Of a DNA stretch of 64,000 bases, positions 24,515-38,222 are shown piece after piece (the stretch's first letter is position 1; every line of letters begins with the position of its first letter). The notes beneath the pieces are model-generated. The model was not told the DNA's origin and did no database searches. It saw only the letters and a program-made list of their open reading frames with translations. The DNA comes from Tetradesmus obliquus (lineage: Eukaryota; Chlorophyta; Chlorophyceae; Sphaeropleales; Scenedesmaceae). Where the stretch lies: NCBI GenBank assembly GCA_030272155.1, contig CP126193.1, forward strand, positions 5,084,001 through 5,148,000. Direction: 5' to 3'. The position numbers were made by a program, and so were the translations under genes.

Positions 24515-27500
24515 TCACATGGCGTGCACGTGTGGCAACGCCACTCCTGCTGCACGCAGCAGCTCATCCCAGGCTGCACACTTCACCCGCACTGAGCCTT
24601 GCTGCTGTCCCTGGTTGACTTCATGCGCGTTGAGCTGCTCCCACGCTGCATAGTCCACAACAGCAACACTTCGGCTCTGAAGCAGCTGCTGCAGCCCAGC
24701 ACCGCCAGCTGCTGCTGTTGGTGTTTGGCGGGTCATTGCATAGTCCTGCGCCATGCTAGCCACCGTTTCCTCCGCATCTGTAAGGTTTGTGCCTATGATG
24801 CCTGTAGGGCCACGCTTCAGCCAGCCACACACATACAGCCCTGGCACAGTGCTGTCGGCTGCTGCACCTACACCTGCAGTGGATGGAAAAGTGCAAGAGA
24901 GGTGCAGGAGAGGTGTGAATCATGCATCTGTTTTGGCACCACAGCCAGCACACACCAGCAGCGCACTCAATCTGTTGTTTGTTAGTGCGCCCACCACAAG
25001 CGGTCGCTATCATGCTAGCTGATACCCATCAACAGCCAACTCGCACATAACAGTATGCTGAGGAAGATAATCTGTAATCTGCGTGCTGTGAGATATGCAG
25101 CTGACAACCAAAGCCCGCCATCACCCACCTGTCAGAACCCGCCCTGCTGCATTCGGCACCACACCCTGCCTGTCGTCAAACGGCACCCCTGGCAGCGGCA
25201 GCGACTTGTAGCCTATGCTCTTCAGCACCAGCTGCACTGGGTACTCCTCGTACTCGCCAGTACCGACAGCAACAGTGCCGCGTACTGGGTCGGCCACCAG
25301 CTGCGTCTTCTCTACGCGTATGGCTTGGACCTGCAACGGCAAGACACAGTCGGCTACAGCGCTTGTGCAGCTACAGTGCTTGTGCAGAAGAACAGTCATG
25401 CGAGAGCGATGCAACAGTCACGCCTGCAGCTTCGATGGCAACTTCAGCAAAACGTGATGCAGGAGATGCGCTGAGTGGTTGATGTCGCAGGAGGTAGCAG
25501 GAGGCTTAACACACAGATGCCTGCTGACGCACCTGGTTGTCAGCATCTGCTATGATCTCTGCCGGGTTGCGGTAGAACTGGAAGAACAAGTCGCGGCTGG
25601 CACCAGGCTTCTCAGACACAGCAGCCTGCACCGCACGGAACAGCCACCATGGCAGACACAGGACGCCGGCCTCAGCTGGGCAGATGGTGATGAACTGACG
25701 GATGGACAAGAGCGCATGTTTGCATGCATATGGGTCAGTCTGCACTGCTCATGGATGGATGGCATAATTGGGCTGCAGGAAGCAGTTGGGATCTACTCAC
25801 ATTAGAGATCAGCTCATATATGCGCCGCTTGAGCCTGGTGGCCTTCATCTGCGCCTGATCTGCCTCTGAAACGGCCAGCTGAGATGGCTGCGCATGCACT
25901 GCTATGCTGGGCATGCTGACCAGCTCCTTGAGCTCCTTGGCTGTACAGGCGGCCTGGCGGCAGCAGTTGACAGCGTCATCAGCAGCAGCTTCAGCACAGC
26001 AGCAGCAGCAGCAACATGCGCATACCTTGTCCAAAAGGAGAACATGCATAAGTGCCCACGCAACATCATGCCTGCAGTGAATGCCTGCAGTTGTGGAGTT
26101 CTTTGTAACGCTGATTTGACCTAGAAATTTTGAGGACATCAACAGCAGGTGCTGCTATTCAGGAGTGGCAAAAGGGAAATGCAGACTGACTGATCGCACG
26201 GCCCAAGATGACGATGGCAGCTGTAACGTCAGTGCAGCCCGCTTCCCACTGCGCCTCACCTGCACCGGCCCTCGCCGCGCGCACAGCTGCACCTGCCTGA
26301 CTTTGCTGTGCTGCAGCTGCTTCAGTGCGTGCCTGGCGATGTCTGTGGATGCCAGCTCAGACACGGGCCGCAGCAGGATGCGCGCGCAGTCGAGTGCCAC
26401 GTTGCCGATGCCGCACACTGCGACAGACTCCACACGGGACAGGTCCACTGGCAGGTCACGCTGGTCAGGGTGCCCATTGTACCACCACACAAACTCGCGT
26501 GCCGCATGCACGCCATGACTGTTCTGCAGTATCACCGTGAGAAGCAGGTCAGGACAGGTGACATGTGCGCTTTTGGCGGTGTTGGCAAGCACGTCAAGGC
26601 AGGCTGAGTGACGTCAGCACAGCTGCACTTGGTGTCTTTCCAGTGCTTGCATGCCGCTGCTGGCAGGCACCCACCTCGCCAGGTATGTTCAGCTTGCGGT
26701 CACTCTCTGCTCCATATGCCAGCACCACCTGCAGCGGTACGGGCAAAAGCAAAAACAAAGCATGACGTTGACCTTGGGTGAGAGTATGCTTGCTGCGGTG
26801 TGCTGGGAGAGTGCCTGACACCACCGCAGGCAGCACTGTGATATCAGGCGTATGGTACCTGTTGTACAAAAGACGACCTGCCTCTGCTGAAGCCACCATC
26901 AGCAAACTCACCGCATTGTACAGTTTCCTAATCTCGTCAAGTGTGATGTCTCTGCCGACATTGACATTGCCGAAGAAGTTCACCCGGGGGTCTTGAGCTA
27001 TGCGCGTGAACTGGTTGGTGACGTTCTGCAATGGTCAAGACAGAGGACATAGCGGTACATTGTAGATCATGAGGTGAACATCAACAGCACATCTGCATAC
27101 ATACAATCTCACTGACCTTACATCCACGTGTTGCATACCTGTATCGAGATATTCGAGAATATCGGTCAGCTGGTTACCCCAGCTGCTGCCAGCACCAGCT
27201 GCGGTTACCGCCTGTCCCCATTCACATGATTGCCTGATCACTGCTCACCTTGGTGTCCTCGTGGTCTGGAGCTACTCCAGTTCGCACGAGACCAAAGGGG
27301 GTTGGCAGTCGATCCTGGCAGCCATCAAACAACCAGCTTGTAAGCAGCATGCCCTTGTACTCACAGGCACCAGCTGTTGCTGTTGCTGCATCATGAAGTG
27401 GGCTGGAAGTCCAGCACTCACTAGAATATCAATCTTCACGTCCTCTCCATACAGCTTCAGCAGCTGCAAATCAAGTGCCAGCACACAGTGTCAACCGTTC

Positions 27501-27685
27501 CGCACACCCCAAGCAGCAGCACAGTGCGCACACAGTGCTAGCGCCAGCAGCAGCACAGTGCGCACTTGGTGGGCAGTGTAGAAGCCTGCTGGCCCACTGC
27601 CGACAATGCAGACTGCAAGTTGCTTCGCACAGCTGCTGGAGCTTCGCACTAGCGATGCAACACTGGCTCTTAGAGGGGACAGCAT
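24515..27685 (-). CDS. Mitochondrial NADPH:adrenodoxin/ferredoxin reductase (FDXR/Arh1 family)
   Basis: Ten exons (minus): 27685-27566, 27463-27422, 27314-27249, 27025-26912, 26728-26675, 26523-26260, 25953-25801, 25625-25533, 25330-25129, 24873-24515; 488 residues, the usual size. The start [21 protein letters not shown] is Arg/Ser-rich and fits a mitochondrial transit peptide. The FAD Rossmann motif [14 protein letters not shown] (GxGxxG 29-34) follows, then [56 protein letters not shown], the NADP motif [18 protein letters not shown] (170-176), [37 protein letters not shown] and [19 protein letters not shown]. The enzyme passes electrons from NADPH to mitochondrial ferredoxin for Fe-S cluster assembly and other syntheses. 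It lacks the N-terminal ferredoxin fusion some relatives have. An alternative longer start would need a non-ATG codon upstream. Confidence 0.95.
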
Positions 27686-28078
27686 GGGCAGTGAGCTGCT
27701 ACTGTGGTGTGTGTGGGCAGCGTACGGCACTACTGGTGGTGACGTCTCCTGCACAAGCGAGTTCCAGGTGTTTCAAAGCTAACGAGTGCTTGATGTAGTG
27801 CGATGTGCTCCAGCCGATCAGCATTGCTTCCGCACTCGCCGGGCTGTCACGAGGGTTTGGTGGAGCATGACAGTTTAAACGAAGCAGAAGCAGGCGGCGA
27901 GTGTTTGCTATTCAATTCACTTGCTGTGTTTGATGGTCATTGTTCGGCTTTGTTGTCAGTACGCACACGTCAGCGCTCACATCAGTTCTGCTAAGCAGTA
28001 CTATCGTCTGACCATCTGAAGTGGCAAGTGCTGACAAACAGCCATGAAGCGACACAAATGCTAGATTGAGGTAGCAGT
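27686..28078. promoter_or_regulatory. Divergent promoter region between reductase and armadillo genes
   Basis: Only 393 bp separate the two start codons, which face away from each other, so both promoters and both 5' UTRs must lie here. The stretch is markedly AT-richer than the flanking exons. I did not find a clear TATA box or a named element. Confidence 0.6.
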
Positions 28079-31000
28079 ATGGCGGGGTCTTTTGTGGCAG
28101 ATGTGCTGCTGGGGGAGACAAATGAGGTGTGTGTGATAGCATGTGTGACCCCAGGCTGGAACTGAACACAGACCTGCAGCGTCACTGCAGCAGAGGGCAT
28201 GCAGATGTTATGTCGCATTGCAACATAGCTGCGCGTCATATGCTCAAAGCACCTGGGACAGCACCTGCTGCTGCCTCTGCCATGTTTGCATCAGCAGTGC
28301 ATGAGTTGCAATGCCTGCCAGCACTTTCATAGCAACAGGCATCATCTGGTCAAACATGCAGGTGCTGCAAGTGCCTGTTGTCAAGGCCAGGGTTGTAAAA
28401 AAGCTTTTGGCAGGAGTGGCGCCACGTGTGCCACTGCTGGGCAACAGCAGTGTTCCCACATCAGATGATACCCTTGAGCAGTTCCTGCAGCATGTTGGCG
28501 TCCTGTTTGGCAGGGACCCCAACAAGTGGGAAAAGGTTGGGGACACCAAGACAGACATTACAGAGCAGGATGGAAAAAGGATCATCAAGCGGACTGGGAT
28601 GTTCACTGGCACAGAGCTACACCTCTTTGTCACACCTCCGTATTATGATCCTCGCCTGCCGCTGCGGCCTGACCAGCCGCAGCTGGAGTTTGCAGTCCAA
28701 AGCAAGGAGGTCACCAGCACAGCGGAATGGCAGCAGGTAAGCCTTGTGAGACGGGGCATCGCCGTGAAACGGCTGCAGCAGCTGGCTGAATGTGGCTGCA
28801 TGGCAGGCACTGGTGGGTGCAGGCTTGTGTGTGCTGTGTTTTAGACTCTTGAAACATAGTCACCTGTGCCAGTGTGTCACACCTTGCTTCGTCTTTCTGT
28901 CTGTTTTGCCGCCTTTTTGGTGTGCAGCTCATTGCAGACCAGCCATGGAACTCCAGCAGGCGCAGGCAGCTGCTGCTGAACTTTCTGCAAGCAAAGATGG
29001 AGGCAGAGGACGAGCAGCTGCAGCTGGAGGGCGCACGAGGCATGTGGGAGCTGTCCATTAACAAACCGCATCATGCAGAGATGCAGGCGTGCCACCTGCG
29101 GCTGCTGGTGAAGCACTTGCAGTCAGCAAACATAGAGGTATGCAGGGGCTGTGGGTGCAGCTGCAGGTAGCCAGCAGGAAGCATGCGCAGCAGCAGCAGC
29201 AGCAGCAGCAGCAGCTGACCGCTGGACAGTTGCAGGAGCACAACCAACCGCTGCCACTTCTCGTGGGCTCCTATGCAGAACCTGACTTGTGTTGCATGGT
29301 GTCTACCCACATGTGTGCGCTGCTGCTGTTTGTGTGATGCAGGTTGCCAGGATTTGTGCAGCAGCAGTGTGGGGTCTTGCAGTGAACGAGCGCTCCCGTG
29401 CGCTGCTGCTGGACCTGGGCGTAGTGCAGGTGCTCTTGCAGGTGGCACAGCAGTCGCTAGAGCTGCCCTGTGTGGCCCACCTGGACCATCAGGAAGCGTA
29501 CCTGGCTGGCGGCAAGATAACACAGGCGCAGCGCAACCAGCTGCAGGTGCGGAATGTGCTTGGAAGGGCGTCAACGCAGCAGCATGTTGTGCACACAAAA
29601 AATGACGTCCGCTGCAGCTTCTGCGCCGGTGCCACATTTCAAGCAGTGGCATGATGTCAGTGGCCATGGTCACTCTAGCTGTGCTCACTGGTGTTCCTGC
29701 AGGCGTGCGTGCTGGGCAGCCTGTCTGTCCTGATCGTGGACCAGGCCTGCAGACGGCCGCTCATCAGCATGGAGCCGGGCCTGGACACGCTGTTCAGCCT
29801 CAGCATGCCCCTGCCTGGCTATGCTGACAAGGCCTGGGCAGCAGCAAGGCGCGAAGCAGCTGCAAAGGCCATCACCAGTCTGGTGCAGCGAGATCATGAC
29901 GCCCGCATGCAGCTGATGATGACTGGGGGCGTCCCCAAGCTGCTGGCCCTGCTGGACAGCAAGGTGGGCAGACATAACGACCAGCATGCAAACAAGGCAA
30001 AGCAGCAGAGCCAACCTGCCAGGCGTCAGTTTGTGCTTTCAAACGTATAACATTGCAGTGGTTGACAGCTGCAACAGTGCAGTTGCCGTGTGCCTCATCC
30101 GCCTGCTTGCTTGTGTTTTGCAGGGTCCTGGTCACGCTCGCGTGCAGTTCTGTGTGGCCTCAGTGCTGGCCATTCTGGTGCTGGATGATGCAGCAATGGA
30201 AGTTATTAAGCAGCGCGGCGAAGGGCACCTGGTGTTTGAGGCCACTCTGCGGCTGCTGTCGCATGTGCTGACTGCCGTCAAGTTCTCCCTGGCAGTTGGT
30301 GATGGCCAGATCTTGAGTGAGGGCATGACGAAGGCAGATGTGGCAGCTGCCATGCAGAAACTGCGCAATGGCAGCGACAGTGAGGGCAAGGAAGCATCCA
30401 CTGCAGCGTTGCGCCAGGGGTCTGTGACTTGTGCAGATCCACTGCTGAAGACAGCCGCGCGACGGCTGTCTCAGGAAACACACATCAGCAGCAGCTCGGG
30501 CGGCAACGCCGTGCCCCTGTCACGGCGGATCTCAGCAGATGCTGCAGCTGCAGCTACAATGCTGCAGGAGGCCAGCAGGATGAGCGCAGCTGGCAGCTCG
30601 TCTGGTGCCTCACAGCAGCAGTCTGTAGAGGAGGAGGAGGAGGCTCCGGAGCCGCTTGATGTCCAGGCAGCTGTGTCACTGGCAGAGGCATGCGCTCAGG
30701 CGATGTGGGGCAGTGCGCACTACAGCCTGGACGAGCCACAGCTGCACATCACACAGGTGCGCGTAGCTGCCTTAGGCGCCACTGCAAACCACCAGCTGCG
30801 TGCAATGTGTAATGTTGCTCTGTTCTAATACTGACATGCTTCTTGCTTGTGCCTGCAGGAGCATGTGATTGAGCTTGGCAAGCTGGCGTTGGACTGCCTC
30901 ATCATCAGCGAGCTGGACCTGGGCCGCGTGTGCCACTGCCTGGGTGAGCACCGGCGTGTGTGCCTATCAGCACACGGTCATGCAGCTGCCTGCTAAGTGT

Positions 31001-34000
31001 GGTGTGTGTGCATGCCATGATCCAATTGCAATGCACTTGGTGTTTTGCATGTGTGAACAAAGGTGCTGATGAGTGTGTTTGTTTGTTGCTTTCATTTTGC
31101 TGCAGCTGCCACATTGGCCAGCCTTGCCTCCAACGAGGTGACCGCTGCCTTCATCATGGCTGCGCCTGGTGACAGCGTGGCCAAGGCCATGCTGGCGCTG
31201 CTGGAGGTGGAGGATGACGAGGGCTTCAGCAATGCAGGTGGGTGGCTGGGATGACTTTGAATGCACAGGGATGCGTCTCGGTGGATCTTGCTTTACCCCA
31301 AACAAGTGGTTGAGAGCTACACTTGCAAAGCACACAGACCTAGCTGCGATCACCATAACCAGGTGGGCAGCTGAGCGTGTAGCGACTCGCTTATCGTAAA
31401 GGGCTCTGTGTTGGTATTTTGCTTCAAAACATCACCAATGTCATCTCTGCGCCGTCGGTGCAATGCAGGTCATGTGCGTGCTGCCGCCAGCACCTGCCTC
31501 GCCTTCCTAGCCTGCCACCCTCTGGGTGCACGCGGAGACACCTGCCTCACAGGGCCCTTCAGGTCGCGCCTGCTCAACGTGGGAGCCTTTGGCGCGCTGC
31601 TGAAGGCGGCACTGGCATCTTCAGCGGACGACCCCTGCGACGCCATCATCCAGCAGACGGCAGCTGTTGGCATCATGTACATGTCCACCATGGTGAGCGC
31701 ACAGGAGCATATGACTAGTGCGGGTCAGGTCTTGATCCAGTGCCGGGCCTGATTGCACCAGCATTGCTTAGAACTGTTTTGCTGCCGCGACGCGTAAGCT
31801 GTTTGCATTAACATATGCACACAATGCATTGCACTGCTGAAATGTGCATTGCACATGCTCTGCCTGTTGCTGCACGCGTGCACAGGCTGGTGCGGTGGAC
31901 CCTGCTGAGCTGGCGATGTATGCAGCGCTGATGACCAGCAACACCAACATCACCATGGTGGAGTACCTGATGGCGGGCATGTGGATCCTGCTGAAGAACC
32001 CCAGCAACAGGCAGGTGCTGGGCGGTGCATTCAAGGTCAACCCGGCTGCCTCCAAGCTCACACAAGGCATGATGAACAAGCTGCAGGACACGATTGAAGT
32101 GGCAGATGTCAATGAAGCGGTGAGCGAGCGCGGAAACTTGGTTACGCAGACCTGGCCGACCAACTCTTGTTGAAGTGGCCACACTAGCATTGTGCTACGC
32201 CTTACCCATGTAGCAGGCATGTTGATTGCTGTGATACCCGCTGATGGTGTGCAGGCTGAGAAGCTGTCCAAGGTGCGCCTGCCAGGCTCAAAGAGCATGG
32301 CAGTCAGGCACAATGACGAGTCAAAGCCTTCTACGCCACAAGCAGCACCAGCCCTGGCGCAGGCTGAGCAACCAGCACCTGCACAAGCAGAGCAAGTGGC
32401 AGAGGTGGCAGCCGCATCAGCAGCAAGCTCTAAAGCAAACAGCAGGCCAGAGTCAGCAGCTCCTTTTGAGACCAGCAGGCCAGTCTCGGGGGAGAAGTCA
32501 GTCAACACAACTGCAGCTGCTGCTGCTGCTGTTCTGGGTGGCCCAGCAGCTGCTGACGAAGCTGAGCCTGACACAGCAAGCGAGCTTCTGGGCAGGTCCA
32601 GCGGAATGGAGGCGAGTGCTGCTGGACACAGGCCTTCCATTGACGGTGCCCAAAGGTGAGCTGTTTGTGTATGCGTCTTTATGCCAGTTGCAGCACTGTT
32701 GCCAAGCTGGCCCATCAGGGTGTGATACGCAGCAGCGCAAGGTTATGGAGCAGGCTAAAAGCAACAGCAGCAGGCGAGTGGCAAGTGCAGTGCACTTTGC
32801 AGATCATACCTCCACTGATGAGCGCTGCTGGCTCGATACATCACTGCTGCAGGCCCAGGTCATCAGGACTGCTGGCTGAGTCCAGCTTTGGGGCCCTGGC
32901 AGTGGAGGCAGACAGCATGGAGGACAAGCTGCAGCTGGTGCAAACCAAGCGGCGGTAGGTTAGATGCTTGGCCGTGCCCTGCCTGTTGTCACTGCTGCTG
33001 CACACGTATATGGCAGTACAGACCCGTACTCTATCATGTGGCTTTTCTGCTGGTAGAGCACATGAAGCTGCAATACCCATGCCATTTTGTATCGGCTGCC
33101 TGCAGGAGTGTGCTGTTCAACACCATTGCTGGTTCAGGGCACAGCACGCCACGCTCGCAGCGTGCCAGTGGTGCTGGGGCAGCTGTGGGCGCAGGCGATG
33201 CAGGTGATGGCCAGGGCAGCCGCATCCAGGAGATCTCTGAGGTGCTCAAGGAGGGCCCAGACAGCAAGCGCACCCTGGACACCGTGAAGAGCATGGACAG
33301 GACACTGAACAGGAGCCTCACCAATGTAGGTCCAGGCACGCGTCTGCTGCTCCCTCAGTGTGCCTGTGCACTGTTTGTTGGCGCACCTGGTCAGTTGCGC
33401 TTCAGTGTATTGCTACGCAAAAGACACAGGCTGACTGCTGTGGCTCTGCTGTGTTGCACTGTCTGCTGCTGCAGCTGGACAAGCAGCTGGGCAGCCAGCT
33501 TGAAGACAACTGGGGCTTGGATGTGCTTGTCAGGGTTGGTGAGACTTGGCTGCCCAAGATGGCTGAAGCAACGGGTGTACCACGCGGCTGCAGCTTGCAA
33601 GGCGTCTCGCCTGATGCCGCCACACAAGAAGCTGTGAGTAGCACTGGAAGCTGTTTGGCCAGCTGTGAATTGCCTCCACCACCGGTACCAGTTGAATACT
33701 GTGTGTCATGTTCTAGCAGCCCAAAATGTTAGCGTGCAACATGTGTCAATCAATGCAACTGATGAGTTGTGCTTTGCACACTTGCAGGAAGCCAAGGCGG
33801 ATGTGCCCCTGCTGAAGCTGTTTGAGTTCCTCACCGCCAGCTTGTGCCTGTATGTAATAGAGGAGGAGCCAGCATGCCCCCTGCACAAGTGAGTATGATC
33901 CGCATGATTGATGTTCATGTATCTGCCGTGTTGCTGTGTTGCTAGTGCTTGCATTGCTGCCATCATTGCCGCTTACAGAATGAATGGACTCTGAGTGCTG

Positions 34001-37000
34001 CCTTTTGGTGCATTGCCCATGCAACTGCAACGCAGGACGGCTAATGTGTACAGCAGTGCAAGACCACCAGGTGTCAAGAGGTGGGAGGAGTGGCACTAGA
34101 TGGCAATCAACTGCATGGCTTGCTAATCTGTGTACATGCTCTTTCAGCCGTGAGAACTTGCTTGTGCATGCTGGTGTTCGGTGCAAGGCAGTCCACAACT
34201 GGACATGGCTCACTTTGTGCTGCTCTGTATACTTGCAGCAGCAGCCGCAACACCTGGTGGACAGTGGCAGCTCCCATGATACAGGCTGATGCAGAGCTGA
34301 GCCCGCTGCTGCACCGCACCATGCACATCCTGCTTACGGTGCTGCACTTGCGGCTGCCAGCAGCGTGGAAGATTCTGCAGTTGTCAGTGGTCATGCTCTG
34401 GAATGCTGCAGTGCAGTCTGGTGAGTCATCTCCTCACGGGATATATGTGCCTGTTCCGCCTCTGAGTCGGTAATTGACATGCTTGTGATGCGAGTGTGTG
34501 CGACAACAGGCAAGCCGTTGTTACTGCTGATTTGTGTTTCAACTGCTGTCCCTGCTGTTCTTCAACTGCAGCCAATGTTGAACGTCATCAAGTGGGCGAG
34601 GGCATCTGCAGCACCCTGCTTGAGATCGTCAACAGCAGCCTATGGCCGCCGACACTGCGTGACCTCGCCTCAGGCCACCTGCAGTTCTTGATGGAGACGC
34701 ACAGCAACCTGCTGCAAATGGGCCAGGAGTGGAACACGCAGCGACAGGCAGAGCAGCAGCGGCAGCAGCTGCAGCAACAGCAGGCCACCAAGGGCTCCAC
34801 CCCGGGGCGGCGCAGCGGCAGCAGCGCTGGCATGAACAGCAGCTTGTCTGGGGGCAGCACCCGCAGCCCTGGCAAGCCAGGCTCTGTGCCTGCTGCTGTT
34901 GGAGTATCAGCTGCTCAGGGATCCAGCAACCCTCTGCCTTTCGACCTAGCGGCACTGCTGAATCCAACCGCAGCAGCAGCCGGCAGTTCAAAGGGGCAAA
35001 AGCAGCAACAGCAGCCAACTGACCCCTTGGCAGAAGCACTGGCTGCTGCTGGTTCACATGCGGGTTTGGTGCCTGTCCTGTCCAGCTTTGTTACACTTGT
35101 CAAAACGTCACACCCACTGCTGGAGCTGAGTGGAGCCTGTGGCATTGCAAGGTACGTGATGCCAGGGAGTAGCTGTTTACTTCGTCGCCGTCTTTGCTGC
35201 AGTTGTCAGCTCATCGAACGCATGCTTCCTGTACTATTGGTTTGGTGTCGCGTGTGTGCTGGATTCTGACGGGTTAATCCGCTGAACAATGAGTGCTGGT
35301 GCTGCAGACTCTGCTTTGCTGGCTCTATGGGGTCGCCCTCCACTTCCCAGCTGCTGTCAGAGGTCAAGGCCACAGCTGCCGCAGTGGGGGCCATTGGCGT
35401 GCTCATTGACCTGCTGAGGTGCGATTGAACAGCAGTTGCTGATGGGCTCTGAACCTGCAGCAGCATGCAAGCATGCGTGAGTGCTGGTGTGACAGACACC
35501 CCAGGTTCAACACGTTGCCCATAGTTGCAGGTTGGTGACTAGGAAGCCGCTCCGACCGTCCCACCGTGATATCACAGCTCAAGCCGTTGCTCTGTTTGTT
35601 CCTGCAGGAGCGCTGCCACAAAGTTTTTGCTGCTGGAGGACGGCGGCTGCCTGCCTCCGCCACCTGTGCTGACGCACCTGGTGGACAAGGAGTACAAGAT
35701 CTACGAGCGAGAAATTAACAACGCTGAAGGTGAGTCATATTCAGGAGCTGCCACAGCTACTAGCAGCTGCTGTGCTGTAGGACAACCAACGCTATAGCCC
35801 CTTTTCTATGGTTTCGAATTTTTGAGCAGGACAGCTTGTTGAGTGGCATGCTGTTTGAGCGTGGTGTGTGCATGAAGGCTGAGCTGCGCCCTGTTTGCCG
35901 TCTGCGCAGGTGTGCTGGAGCAGCTGACTGTGGTGCTTGCTGCGCTGCTTAACCTGAGCACGCTGCGCTCCAACCAGCCCAAGATGGCGCGCCGCGGGCT
36001 GCAGGTCCTGCTCAAGTCTAACACCAGCTTGTACCAGATCATAGGGTCACGGGTGAGCTGCCTTTTGCAGTGCCGCCGCCGTAGTGTAACGGGCCTGTCA
36101 TATTGGCATGAACACCAGTTTGTAATACATGGATGGCACTGTTGCAGGGCTATTGCAGCAATGCACTGCCTCATATGCAGCATTGTGTTCTAAGAGGGTG
36201 CCGATGCTGCTGCAGGACGCACCCACTGAGGCTGAGATGAAGCTACTGGACATGCTGGCAGCCATCATACAGAACATGGTGAGGATGCGGCAGCCAGATC
36301 TCCCGTGCCTGTAAGATGACACACTGCTTGGTTGAAGCATAGTGTTCAACTGTCACAATACTGTTACCACTGTTGTTTCTCGAGCAAGCTGCATCATGTG
36401 CAGGCTCCGGTAGGTGCAGGCAATGCCATGCTTCAGACGTGCTGCTTGCTGTGGCTGTGTTTGCCCTGCAGGCCAGCCATCCAGACAACAGGACACACAT
36501 GTACAGGGCTGAGCTGGCAGGCACTGCAGCGCTTGACAGGCTGCTGGAGGGGCCTGCATCGCCTGAGCCTGTGGACACATCCACGGCGCTGCTGGCCAGC
36601 AGGCTCACAGGCGCAGCTGCAGGCTCACCTGGGCGCTCCACATCCCCAAGCACACTACAGCAACCTCGGCGGTGCGCCTCGCCTGCCCTAGGAGGAACGC
36701 TGCCGCAGCTGTCCTCGCTAGCAGGTGATGGCGGCGCAGCAGCAGCTGGCACGCAGGTGCTCTCAGCATCCCTGGACTCTGCGCTGTCAGCAGCGACAGT
36801 GCTGCGGCCCAAGGTTGTGTTCCCTCCCATCTCCCGCAGCAATGTCGGCCTGACAGGCAGTGAGCAGCTTAGGGCCAGCAGCCCAACATCTGCCTGGCCC
36901 AGCCCTCCAGGAACAGCAGCAGCAATGGGGGGCAGCATGCCTGATGACGTGGTGCAGGGCCTGTCTGGCAACAGGGGCTGCCGGCCATCTGCGCTGTGCC

Positions 37001-38191
37001 CTCCGCATGGAGGCAATGGCACCGCACATGGCATGCGCAGCGCTGGTGCACGCAGCGCAAAGAGCAGGGCGGCAACAAGCGTGGCCGGCATGCCTGGCAG
37101 CCCCATTGCAGCGCCAGATAGCCGCGAGCAGTTTATGATCTGGATGGACAGCACGTTCACAGACGTGTCGGGGGATGGCGCCATGCGCGCACAGTCTCCT
37201 CAGGCTGCAGCTGAGCGGTGAGTGTGGGCGCCAGCGTGCCACTGCAGATTGTGCGAACAGCTGCAAGCAGTTGTTGTCCTCCAACTGTCCCAGATGAGGA
37301 GCATAGATTCAAGCAACGGCTCATGCCAAACTATGTTGTAGACTTACATGCTGCTGGTCCCTGTGCATGTGGCGTGCCTGCAGGGTGACTTTCAGGCGGC
37401 AGTTGTGGGATGAGAACGGCGAGTGGCTGCAGCCGGAGCCTGAGACCTCTCAGGCGCTGCAGCGGCTGCTGTGCAGGCCCCTCAAGCACCTGTGGCAGGA
37501 CACACCAGAGGCGCGCCTGCGCTCAGGTGCGCCCTGAGATCGCTTGGGAGAGAGCTAGCTGCCTTGCTCTGGTCACAATAATTAGTCTGCTCGTTGACCG
37601 CAGGTTAGTATGCTGGCAGCAAGGACTTTTACACTGTTGATCTTCAATGCCGTGCTTGTCTACGTGCCCTTTATTTGCCACTCCAGGTAATGCGCGCTGG
37701 GCCCCTGCGGTCAGTGAGTACCGCCAAGCTGACCTGCAGTACCCGCTGCAGCATGCGGCAGAGTGCATGCTGACCACCGCCCCACCAGCAGAGGCAGCAG
37801 ACCTGCTGGAGGCCACAGCACAGCTCACAACCATGGGCAGGTACGTGTAAATTGTGCTGCTGGTGATGGTGACAGCAGCCTGCAGCAACACATGATGTGG
37901 TACAGGATGAGTTCTGCATGTGGTACAGGATGAGTTCTGCATGTATATTTGAGTGTGCAACCTTTCGGCACGCTCAAATCAAGGCACTGCATGTTTGTGT
38001 CTGTTTACAGCGCCTGAGAGGTGCAGCATTGCTGCGCGCGGCTGCAGGTGTGACACAGGCACCATGTCATTGCAGCGACCATCTACCCGCGAGCGGCAAC
38101 AAGGCAGGATAGCTATGACTGTGCTAGAGCCAGCAGCTGGTCTTTTGGCTACCAACACAGCAGATGCAGCAGGACCGGGGCGTGGCGACAG

Positions 38192-38222
<31 letters not shown>

